Below are positions 37,651-47,640 of a stretch of 64,000 nucleotides of DNA, in pieces (position 1 is the stretch's first letter; the number at the start of each line of letters is the position of its first letter). The position numbers and the translations under genes are program-made. Under the pieces are notes generated by a model. The model searched no databases. It was not told the DNA's origin and saw only the letters and a list, made by a program, of their open reading frames with translations. Origin of the DNA: Phallusia fumigata. Taxonomy: Eukaryota; Chordata; Ascidiacea; Phlebobranchia; Ascidiidae. The stretch spans positions 10,635 to 74,634 of the forward strand of contig QXVZ01022462.1 of the NCBI GenBank assembly GCA_008931825.1, read 5' to 3'.

Positions 37651-38955
37651 ATTTAAACGCTGAAAGCATGCTTTAAAAACGCCCTTATAATCATTTTTGG
37701 CTTGCTTGTCGCATATGATATAAAATTTCGTTTCTTCAAGAGTCAAAATAAATATTTGGTGGTGATTTTCGGTGGTGATTTGTTTGCAGTCATTTCATTA
37801 CTATATTTTCAAGCCACAGTTTACGGACCACTGTACATGTAACCTAAAATATCCATTGTAATACGTGGTCGAAACACATAGGTGCACTTTCATGTTTTAA
37901 TATCTGATTTTTTGGTCGAATGTTATTTAATTACAAAACACCATATAAGATGACACACAAGGCTCATGGATTTTTCTAACTTCGCTACAAGCATTCAATC
38001 GTACAAAAAGTTGTAAAGCATTTGTAGCGCGACCATTTTAATACGTCATCAAATTGCAATGAAATCAAAAATGTTTGTGGTGTGGTTGATATTTTTCTGC
38101 GCTATCGTGGTACAACTTGAACTTTTACCATAGAGTTCAAACTTCACCTTTGGTTAGGCGGGTTGCGATTGCTGCGCACGAACAATAGCGTCAATTTTTG
38201 GTCGAACTTTTCCTACGTCACCAAAGTCCGTTTGTTAACCAACAAACTAAGCGGGTGTCCTGGCTAAAAGCTTTCGAACCCCCACGCCGTAGCCTACGTG
38301 TTATCTAAACATGTGATTGCAGCCCCTTTTATGCAGAATGCACGCCGGATGTCCTTATGATAATTTGTGATTCTCGCCAGAGGACCAAATACAATTTGTA
38401 ATTAAACGGGATATATCCAAATAATTTTTCGTGTATGATGTCACCTTGTTTTATTTATGCCCTTACTACATCACCTTTATCACTTTACGGCCTTTTACCT
38501 TAAGCATGGTGCCGTCACGTTTTAATAGTAGCGATCACTTTAATGCGCTTTCCACCTGCTTACCTATTTTTAAAACGTATATAAGGCACTGACAACGTTA
38601 AAAAAAACACGTAGGCAAAGCCTATTCGTGAACCTTTAGCACAGGTATTGGTGCAGAATACCAGCTTGAAATTGCTAAACGAACTGACATATCGCGTACG
38701 AGCATTTGTGTTTTCTGTTGTTTTTTTAATTTACACACGTTACTCGTCCCCTTGCACTGACTTTTATTCCAAAATACATTTTGCTTCACTTTGTATTTTG
38801 TTTATTTTTTTGGATAGCTAGAAGGCCTTATATTCAAACAAATTTACCTTCCCTTCCTCTTTGTGAATATTTTTTTCAAAAAGCAACAAAATTACAAATA
38901 ATTTGACGACACACAAATTTAAAAAATCTACATTTTTAAATTTTTTTTTGGAATC
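37651..38955. other. Spacer between duplicated blocks
   Basis: No exon is supported and no long frame is present. The sequence is AT-rich. A CAGTGGTGTAG string near 37364 resembles a transposon end but has no partner. Confidence 0.4.
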
Positions 38956-39444
38956 TTACAAAAGTGACGAACAGGGAGACTGAAATGTCATGGTTGAATT
39001 GAGCGGTTGAAACAAGCATTAAAACGAAAAATCGTGTCCCGACGGTTTGTACAACGCCGATTTTATATGATCCTTTTTCTTCCGGGCAATAAAGAGCAGG
39101 CTCATTGGCTGACGCGCACTGTGGTGGAATACCGGTAAACTTATGTGTCGCATCTGATTTAGTTCAGTACAAGTCGAAACTCAAGTTGACAGGGGGAATT
39201 AGTCGCTATTGATTGTTATCAAAACTTTGTGATGATCAGGCCCGATGACAGTATGTCCGGTTTAATGAATTTTTTGCACTTAATCGTTAGTAATAAATTT
39301 AATCTTTACATCTATTAGAATCATTTGTGGCTTGCATGACACAGCAAGAAACGTCTGGTTGGCCCAAAGCTGTTTCGAAACCGAGACGAAACAAACAACG
39401 GCAAGCGGATTCTGAAACTGACAGCATCGTGATCATTATCTTAC

Positions 39445-40066
39445 CTTGATGCTACAAATAGTACGTAGACGCAAATTTTGTCCGGATAGTAGGTCCAAAG
39501 ACAAGGACTGTATTGTGTTTTGCGTTTTTCCGCGGGTAAGGTTGATGCACAAATTCCATTGCCGCAGTAATTTTTTAGCATTTGACGAGCTATTGTGTCT
39601 TTTACGGCTGGAGAGTTTGTAAGAAAATCAAGTCCCTTTGTGTTCGCCCAACGCTTGCACCAAAAAGGTTTTGGCTGATAGCTAACATTTGGTCTTTTAT
39701 TTACCTGCCGTTTGTGCAAACCCACCTTTGAAAATGGATTTTATGTTTGATTTTCTCCACAGGACTGCGTACTTTACACCTGACCAGATTGCCCGAAGCA
39801 GCGCGTTTACAACAACAACGGCCTGCAGCCAATCCTGACTACTGGACTTATAAACTTGCAGCAAACTCGTCGACCCCATAAAGATGTCGGACGTGGAAGC
39901 AGACAAAAAACCGATTGTTTGACAGTAATAATGGTGTCTGCGGATGGCGTTGGAAATGCCTGTAACCAACATAAAAGAAGAAAGAGCAGCCGTATAAAAC
40001 AAGAACTTGTGTGTAGTATCACTTGAATCAGGGATTTGGTTCGCGTGAAATAATTTTTTCAGATAC
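39445..40066 (-). CDS. Signal-peptide protein related to gene A, partial model (locus M)
   Basis: Minus-strand frame from about 40066 to 39722: basic start (LKKLFHANQ), hydrophobic segment FLFYTAALSSFMLVTGISNA, then IRRHHYYC. Gene A has AGTSNAKKR at the same place, so the [AT]G[IT]SNA and basic-pair boundary is shared. Possible donors are at about 39780, 39743 and 39722, all the same phase. A second exon 39607-39445 (acceptor CTCTCCAG, donor TCAAG|GTAAGA) is open in two frames. The frame that fits those donors contains YCGNGICAST; the other reads KKLLRQWNLCINLT and would need a different donor. No ATG is visible before the hydrophobic part, so a first exon is missing from the model. Function unknown. 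Confidence 0.4.
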
Positions 40067-40274
40067 AAAATGGAAATGTCAGTACTTTTCTATGTCTGTG
40101 GACAAAACTGGGCTAATTGTTGTACATAACTATTGGTCCCAATCGTAAAACTGACCATTTATTTAACAAAATGAATTGAAATCGTTTATTTAAAAATAAT
40201 ATTCATAAATTGGTTTGATAACTATTGAGTAACAACTAGAGTTTAGTTTTCTGTTTGTTTGTTTATCTTTTCTT

Positions 40275-40365
40275 CCGGGGTTCGAGCCCGGGCCGATCCC
40301 GAGGACGAACAGTTTTGTTAACAGATCTGTATATTGGTCGAGCGCCTCAGACCATTCAACCAAGT
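40275..40365 (-). repeat. tRNA-Leu-like SINE or tRNA pseudogene
   Basis: In minus sense the sequence has a tRNA A-box-like TTGGTTGAATGGTCTGAGG (about 40363-40345) and, about 50 bases on, a perfect T-arm hairpin CCGGG-CTCGAAC-CCCGG (40291-40275). The acceptor stem does not close. A partial second copy of the T-arm side lies at about 40394-40430 (GAACCCAGGACGATCCCGAG in plus sense). Class II spacing suggests a Leu/Ser tRNA ancestry. Confidence 0.55.
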
Positions 40366-41199
40366 ACTTGTCCTATTCTGTTATCTTTTTTTCAAGGCGT
40401 ACGAACCCAGGACGATCCCGAGAATGGATCCTGATTAGTTTTTTATGTCTGTATATGGGTCTTAAACGTTGCACAAAACGGACGATGGAAATTTCAAAGT
40501 AAGAGGCATTTTTTTCATATCATTTTAAATCAATCTACCCTGTAGCTGAATTAGCAGTCATCCAGATTATTTTTTGTGTAGTAGTCATCGTTTTGCTGGG
40601 CATTACATTTTTGGCAACGCCAGGAACTTCGGATGCCTAAAGAGGCGTTTTGTGCTTATAGTCAAGAGACACGTTTTCAGTAAGTATACTAGCCGATGAA
40701 AAAAATGCGCAGTTTCAGTACAACCCTGATTAATTGTCTGCAGTTTGCTTAAAAGCCCGTGTGGTACATAAATACCTATTGACAGACAACCCTTTTTGCA
40801 ACACAAAAGAAAGCGATAAAAAAGAATAAAATAAAATACCACTTCAATTGGGTACACAGGGCATGGAAATAGATCAGTAGAAACTTCCAACGTTGAACTT
40901 TCAATTCGTAATGTAAAGTAAAGTTGTAACCAATAGCCGGCGAAATATTAATCTTGTATCTAGGTCGAATCTCCAGCCGCTTGCAGGTCAGCATCTCAGT
41001 GGAAATCAAAAGTAGTTCAGCAAAACATCCAAGAAGCATTTTTAGCAGGTTTGGCGATAAATTATGTTTAATCGTGATCTTTTTAATGGTCCAGCTAAAG
41101 TGCAACAAACTCCAATTACAAACTCCGATCTCGCAAATTTCCCATACCAGCAATGAAGCACGGTTAAGGCTTTGGAGGTTTTCAAGTGAGTATTACTGC

Positions 41200-42390
41200 T
41201 GATGCGGTAAAAGTAGACATCTGCAACTGTTACATCTTGTTTGGCAGTAATTGCTGATTTCTATGAATGCACATTTTTTCCCTACACATGTGTGGTGCAA
41301 TCTCATACGGTCTGTGACGTAACAATTAGAGGAACAAGTTTTAAGTGATAACGCAAAGTGGTTTTGTCCCTTTTGTGTCTGACTACTGTGGAGGAAGGTG
41401 CTACGTCATTTTTATTCTGCAAAAGGTTTTTTGTGTTGCGAGCGAGCATTTTCTGGTGAGTCTCTTTGTACATATGTGTGTAACGACTGAAGTACCAAAT
41501 AACCGAAATGTGTAAATTGTAACTTTAGCAAAGTTAATTGCGATGACTGAGAAGTCAGTTCGCTGAACAATGTATAGCTGCCCTTGTTTATGTGATTAAG
41601 TTTACATACGGTGTTGACGCTGCCTTTGTACTCACAGTGTCTCTCTTGCATGTATACACACGTGAAGCGTGGTGTATTGAATCTTCTNTACATATGTGTG
41701 TAACGACTGAAGTACCAAATAACCGAAATGTGTAAATTGTAACTTTAGCAAAGTTAATTGCGATGACTGAGAAGTCAGTTCGCTGAACAATGTATAGCTG
41801 CCCTTGTTTATGTGATTAAGTTTACACCCGGTGTTGACGCTGCCTTTGTACTCACAGTGTCTCTCTTGCATGTATACACACGTGAAGCGTGGTGTATTGA
41901 ATCTTCTGTCGCCCAAAGTTATCGGCCCCCCCCCCCTGTGTTACGTCATAGTGGCGCATTGTAGTTTATGTTGCTTGTTTCGTTTAGGTGTGCGACAGTA
42001 ACTGCTTGGACCGTCTTTGTGGTCCAGAGATTTCCCGGTTCCCAAATAGTTGGTGAGCCTTATGCTGTAATTTACTACGTGTGAAGTGTATTTGTTTAAC
42101 ACATTGCCCTATGTGTAGAAACCGTGTTCTAAGGGTCCACGTGTCGTACGTGTCTTTTCGTCTCCTCCCGACGTCTGTATCGTTTACATGTCGAATTCAT
42201 TCTATCTTGCGTACGATTGCGTACTGCACATTCGACAACAAGAATAACATCGGGGGAGTGAGCGAGTTTGAGGCCCATTAAGGATACGCGTTTTAACTGC
42301 GGGAATTCCGCCTCGTGTGACGTTCCGCGCCAAGAACCGGGGCGCGTTCAACGGACGTTACAGCAACTACAAACCGCTGTGTGTTCCACG
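41200..42390. mobile_element. Insertion of unclassified, probably mobile, DNA in intron 4 of locus C
   Basis: The flanks match gene A and locus B intron 4 on both sides, but this interval does not, so it was inserted. It includes an unusually GC-rich tail (about 42250-42380) and the duplicated 219-bp block with an N. Its composition is compatible with a fossil LTR-type element, but I could not identify ends or coding parts. Confidence 0.35.
41469..41907. repeat. 219-bp direct duplication around an N at 41688
   Basis: 41469-41687 and 41689-41907 are the same sequence with only a couple of differences seen (TACATACGGTG versus TACACCCGGTG). They abut with a single N between them. This pattern suits two overlapping contigs, or two haplotypes, placed end to end rather than a biological duplication. 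Confidence 0.85.
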
Positions 42391-43132
42391 CTTGGCGAAA
42401 ATACAAGAGTGACAAACTGAAGAACATGTGTCAGAGAACTACCTTCCGTCCCATGCACCAAAATGAGCCACCTAATTTGCATGACCCGAAAGGACAGTAT
42501 TTTAGGCATGGTATGATTTGTGTGACCGTTTTTGCAGGTCCGACACCGTTTGTGGAACCGAGCGGATCATTGCAAATACTTTTTACCCATCAATACTCCA
42601 ATATTCCCGCGTTCAGGGCAACATATAAATAAGTCTTGGGCAACATACCCAAGGTATGAGATCATTTTCCATATCCCCACGTTATTCAGTTCTGCTTGGT
42701 AAGAACCGTGTTTATCATAAACAGTGATCCGTTTGTTCACTGGAATTTTAGATGACAAAAACCCTAATGACGATTCTGTTAAATTCAGCACAACAAAACG
42801 AAGTGGCACTTCAACCTGACGACTATAAATCCCATCCGAAAAAACGACGTCCCATCTTTTACATTTCAAGTAAAAAAAAACTTTTACTGCCATATTTTCG
42901 GGCACCTTATTGCTGTGTGATCATGCTTTTTCTAAGCAATGTAGGTATTGCTAATTTGTTCACAGATATGAGGTTGGATCCGTTTTGCAACGTATCGTTC
43001 AATTACTTTAGATGCTACATCGTCTACCACTGACACGGAGCCATCAACGTGTGCTTCCCCGACGTTGTTTTTTCCGTCATTCGAAAAAATGAGATTCCAT
43101 GCAAAGAGCGTATGTTGAACATCCCTGTACAA

Positions 43133-43326
43133 CAGTGTTTCTCAAACTTTTTTAGCTCAAGAACCACTTCATCTTCGAATTTTTTTCTGAGGACCACAAA
43201 ACAGAATTCCATTGTAACATTCTCTCAAAACAGGCGATTTTATTAGCCAGTACCTAGTTTAAGTCATCTTTTCGCGGACCACTATGGACCAATAGTGGTC
43301 CGTGGACCACACTTTGAGAATCACTG
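43133..43326. mobile_element. hAT-type MITE (194 bp) with near-perfect 8-bp target duplication
   Basis: Ends CAGTGTTTCTCAAAC and reverse-complement CAGTGATTCTCAAAG are inverted repeats. The flanks CTGTACAA (43125-43132) and CTGTGCAA (43327-43334) differ at one base. An internal palindrome sits near the right end (GGACCACTATGGACC, then GGTCCGTGGACCAC). Nonautonomous. Confidence 0.9.
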
Positions 43327-43334
43327 CTGTGCAA

Positions 43335-44955
43335 TATTCGGCTTTGCTTGCACCCCGCTAATGGTATTTAATGTTATGTCTCCGATTGTGACGTTGCTCT
43401 GTCTAATAGAAAGGCCCAACCCTATGAGCATTCTTTATAATCGGCCTAATAGCTGTTGGTTTTTGATTTTGAATTCTCTGCTCCGTGAAGTAATAAAACA
43501 ACCTGTGTACCTTCTGTGCCTGCCCGTGGGCATTTCTATGTACCAACCGTGGAATTAAGAATGTTATTATGGTTGTATATGCAGGGAATTAGGAATCCTA
43601 TGAAACCTTTCCATCAAAATAAACATTGGTCAAACTGGTGAATTTGCAAGGTGTGATTGATTATTGTCGTTGCATGTTGGCCAGCTGTACTTCAATAACA
43701 GCAAATAACAAATAAAAGCTTTTGAACTAAAACTTGACCATTCGCCGCACAAACATTAACGTCATGGATACGGTCCAGCGATCGAGGGAATTCCGACACC
43801 GGCAGTCGGAAACGCGGTCCTTGCACAGCTAGTGGCATGCTTGTAACTGTTTTTAGTTGCATAAATGCATACACTTCTTTCTATGGGGATGATTTTTATA
43901 TTTCGGTTGTCCTGTTCTATCTTTACTAAACTTGATTGGTGTTTTATAGCGGTGTCAATATCGGAAAGAGCTGTGGTAGAGATTTGTTTAATGCACGGAA
44001 TTATACCAATCAGATACGACAGGTATTACCTCACGCGATTGACATGGCAGCTCAACAATAGATTTAAAATACGAAATCATATTAACATGGCAGCTTTTTA
44101 AAAATGAGAAATATCCCTTGACTTTGAAGTCTTTACAGTTTATTATTTTCTCTTATTGGGAGTTTTGTACGATAATATTGTGATATCAACAACCTGTTCC
44201 TTTTTTTGATCTCTTTTTCCCCATTTGTGAAATCTTTCGCTTTTATTTTGTCACATTTTATCCCACTTTTAGCATCAAAATAATAGCTGTCGGAAGACAG
44301 TTGCACCTTTGTATTGGTTCGCATTATACGTTGTAAATGAATGTAGCCTTATACAGCAATGAACAAAAAATCGGTTGGCGAGGGGGAGTATAGCGACTTC
44401 ACAACAGACCGCTAAACTATTCTGCACTTTAAAATAATCAAGGGATAAACGGAATTGCAGCCAACAGCAACGCTTTTTTTCAGTAGATGTTCACGATATA
44501 CACAAGTAGGATAAAGCAAGCGCAAACAGGAAAGCAAGAAAAACAAATATACAGTTATTTCACACGTTTGGTCAAATTATTGTGTAATATTTTATCATAT
44601 CGTATTTGCACACTCGTTCTCAATCCAACTTTAAGCGCTGGACATGGAAACAAATTTACTTAAAGACAAACTCGTCGCAAAGTTTCTGCAATATTTGTAA
44701 GCAATACAAGTGACCTGTTCGAAGTTGGTATTATTGTACACCCTGAATCACCAACTTAAAAAATGAGCTGGACCAAAGTGTTGTTTTTGCGACACCACAA
44801 GGGGAAAAAGGGAAGCAGGTGGTACGAGCAAGCTTAATAATTTGTTTTTTTCATTAAGCGGAGCAAGGTCACAATCTAAGACAGTACACTTAATGCTGTT
44901 ACATGAGAGCAAGCAAAGCTGGATATTGGGATGTTTAACATGCTTTTCGCGTGAA
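43335..44955. other. Spacer downstream of gene A
   Basis: No gene is supported. Short open frames at 43692-44324 lack splice context or recognisable motifs. Confidence 0.4.
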
Positions 44956-44958
44956 AAT

Positions 44959-47213
44959 TTATTTTTTTGAACGAAGAAAAAAACGACGCCGGGAAAGTAT
45001 ACGTGGGTGGCTGCGAGTTAGTGGGAGACGATGTAGCTTCTGAAGTAGATGAACAATGCGTTGCAAAATGGTTCCAACTTCCCTCTGTAAATCCATAAAA
45101 AGCTTTTACAAAACGCCTGTGTTTACAGAAACCCAGTTAAACTCACCCAAGCTAGGACGTCGTTTCTTAGAATGGGGTTCAAGGTTGGCAGGTTGCAGTG
45201 CCACTTTGTTTCGTTTTGCTAAATTGAACAAAATCTTAATTAGGGTGTTGTTCATGCTAAACACGGTTCTTACCAAGCAAAACTGAATCACGTAGGGGTA
45301 CAGATAATGATCGCATGCCCTGGTGATGTTGGCCCAGGATTCATTGAATGTTGCCCTGAAAGTGGAAAGAGAAGATTAAGTGAACAATGCATAGTTAACA
45401 ATTTAATTATGATGGTTTAAAACGCTGATTCTTTCTCCTTGTCGGTGCCCACTTTAAAATGACCAACTAGTTCTCGTAAACCCCTTTTAATAATTTGCAA
45501 AAATTATTGTTCTCTTGTTAAAACAACAAACCAACATGGAACACCCTTGGAACAGATCTCGTAGCCCTGATAGGTACGAGTACCCCTGAATAAGAACCCC
45601 TGGCATAGAAGGTATTTTTTAGAAGGTGTTGCTCTTATCACATGTTCTTTGTTTCGAATCGCTCGCATACTCGCCCGAAGTTGGAGCTGGCCAAACAGCG
45701 ATTCGTAATTGCGGATGTGTATTTATCTGACATCATACTCACGTGGGAACCCTTGAAGTGTTCACTTTGCAAACTTCATTGCATGCGTGGTACAATGTCA
45801 TGATCAGAGTTTGTAATTGTCCTTCTTTGCACTTCAGCTGGACAAAAACGGAAAGGCATCATGATTAGGCTAAACATTTTCTCCAAACGTATTAAAATAA
45901 AGCCTACTTCTTGGGTGTTTTGCTGATCTGAGTTTGGTTTCCATTGAGATGCTGACGTGCAAGCGGCTTGTGATTCGACCTGGGCACAAAGGTCTTGTTT
46001 TATTTTGTAAAAAAACTTTGAATTAGCTAGCTTGTCATAAGCTGATACCGCTTGTTGACTCTCCTAGGACAAAATAGTGTATTGTCAAAATTTACAACGC
46101 GGAATGTTTGTAAAGATTCCTTTTAACAAATGAATTATGGTTGTGTTAAATCTGTTTGCAGTGGAAAAATTTAATTAAAATGTCACCAAAGATTTTCAAG
46201 ATTTTTGTAATTATAATTACTACTATTACATGCTTGTGCAGTCGTGCATTGTTAGTAAATTTGCATTGCAAAGGTCGGCAAAAATTTACCATAAAGTTAG
46301 GTGTGCTTACAATTAATTGTTGAAAACGTCATGTGGGCGCAAACAGTAATCGGTCGGAAACATTTTACTCTTTAACGGCAACTGTGGTTTAAAAATATCT
46401 TACTACAGCACCCCTATTCATGTAACCTATAAAGTTCTTCCTGTTCTTTGTTGTACTCAATCGGACTTAATCTTTCATCCCATTTTGTAAGTTAAACTAC
46501 CGTTGAAAGCGGTAGGGTGACTCACCGGGTAGGTGTCACACAACAGGTTAGTGCTCTCGTCTAACGCAGCAAAAAAGAGCCTCTTTTTCGCATTTGAAGT
46601 TCCTGCCATTGGCAAAGATACAACGCCCAGCAAAGCGATGACTACTGCATAATACAACAACGAATAAAGACGAGGCGATTTCGAAATTTTCTTAAAACAC
46701 GACTTTTTGTGCAACAAAGTTAAACGAAAAAACTTTTCAGGTTGCTACAAAAACATTAGGGCTTGGGCTAGAGATAGAAATGTTATATAACAAAGTAAAG
46801 CACGTGACAAAACAGTTTATAGGTTGTTACATAACAGGCAATTCAAAGTTTTGCTTCTTACCTATAAAAGTCCATTGTCTGATTCCGCTTCCTGTGATAG
46901 TACGAGTTTGTTCACCTCTATCGGCACATGCAACACAAAACATTTTTTACGTTTTGGGGAGGGGTTAAATTTACTAATATGACTTCCCTTTTTTTCCTTT
47001 TAAAAAAAAAAATTTAATTCACCCCAATACCTGTCGGTACATGAGTTTGTACACAAAAATACACAGGCTTATATAGAACAGCCTACGGAGAGCTCCACTA
47101 GATGAGCTGGATTTGCCGCCCCGCCGCAACAATTTTAAAAAAGTATTAAGGATAAGCGAACAAGTTTTGTTGTCCCTCGAAAATGCATTTATGTTGGTAA
47201 AGGGCTTTAGCAT
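44959..47213 (-). CDS. Gene A: unknown seven-exon membrane-anchored or secreted helix-rich protein
   Basis: Exons in minus order: first exon ending 47031 (ATG at 47213 or 47042, same frame), 46744-46526, 46063-45908, 45837-45743, 45355-45274, 45218-45147, 45084-44959. All junctions are GT-AG and phases join without a stop: 253 residues from the near start, 310 from the far one. Exon 2 has a basic N-side (KKSCFKKISKSPR), a hydrophobic span YSLLYYAVVIALLGVV, then AGTSNAKKR: an uncleaved anchor or a signal peptide. The rest is rich in amphipathic stretches (YDKLANSKFFYKIKQDLCAQ; QTLIMTLYHACNEVC; VGTILQRIVHLLQKLHRL) with about nine cysteines, NES and NET glycosylation sites, and a basic tail ending RRRFFLRSKK. 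Nearly all introns are phase 0. Copies with the same exon lengths at 36.6 and 41.1 kb show the exons are real. I recognise no family; a helical cytokine-like fold is only a guess. A TATATAAG lies at 47075-47068 in minus sense. Confidence 0.7.
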
Positions 47214-47239
47214 TACTCAACCCTTCTCACACAAACATG

Positions 47240-47640
47240 CACTTACTTTTCCATACTGCATCTAAATTCGTTTCACGCGAATCCAGGACTCTGGTCTAAG
47301 CAACGATGTAGTTCTCTAAGTAATAATAAAACTACATCGTTCTTTTATGCAGATGATCTTTTTTCTTCTGTAGCGATTTATCTTTAATGAGGTCTTTGAG
47401 CAGTTCCGTGCAGTCTAAAGTTTCCGCATGTGCCTTTTTCACAAGCAAAAACCAAACGTTTGGGTATAGGCATCCGCATCCTAAATCTTCATAGAATCGA
47501 AACGGCAAATTTGTCGCAGAGGGGAACCGAGTCTACACGATTTGCTGCAGGCCTTGGTTGCGTTTCGTGGATAGTTTCTTGTTCCTCGACTGGTGTTCAG
47601 AGGAGAAACTGAAACACGTAATATCAACCATTTTTTAAAG
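47240..47640 (+). pseudogene. Remnant related to the signal-peptide exon, divergent from gene A (locus I)
   Basis: In plus sense TTCACGCGAATCCAGGACTC (about 47271) matches the 5' part of the minus-strand exons at about 40050 and 36015 (TTTCACGCGAACCAAATCCC and TACACGCGAATCCAAGACCC). About 290 bp on, GATTTGCTGCAGGCC and AGAGGAGAAACTGAAAC match the same downstream blocks of those loci. There is no hydrophobic open frame between them, so it looks degenerate. Its head-to-head placement with gene A repeats the divergent arrangement at 36 and 40 kb. Confidence 0.45.

Larger units (their letters stand above)
38960..40510. repeat. Segmental duplication, copy 2 (partner 34480-36540)
   Basis: Recurrent blocks are listed under copy 1. 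The stretch about 38965-39180 is the best conserved part (over 200 bp, with long identical runs around the AAAAATCGTGTCC and CATTGGCTGAC segments). It is noncoding in all frames, which suggests a shared promoter or other regulatory sequence. Confidence 0.75.
40973..43092 (+). pseudogene. Degraded paralogue of gene A on the plus strand (locus C)
   Basis: Pieces match gene A exon by exon: an exon 3 remnant at about 40962-41030 (VESPAACRSASQWK), exon 4 at 41095-41185 (91 nt, four fewer than in A and B, QLKCNKLQLQT), exon 5 at 42617-42698 (82 nt with a stop and a changed frame), exon 6 at about 42789-42860 (HNKTKWHFNLTTINPI, donor lost), and exon 7 from 42966 (YEVGSVLQRIVQLL, then TAG, then MLHRLPLTRSH and a basic end). 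It is clearly nonfunctional. Intron 4 is about 1.4 kb against 280-390 bp in the other copies, because foreign DNA lies in it (see 41200-42390). Confidence 0.7.
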
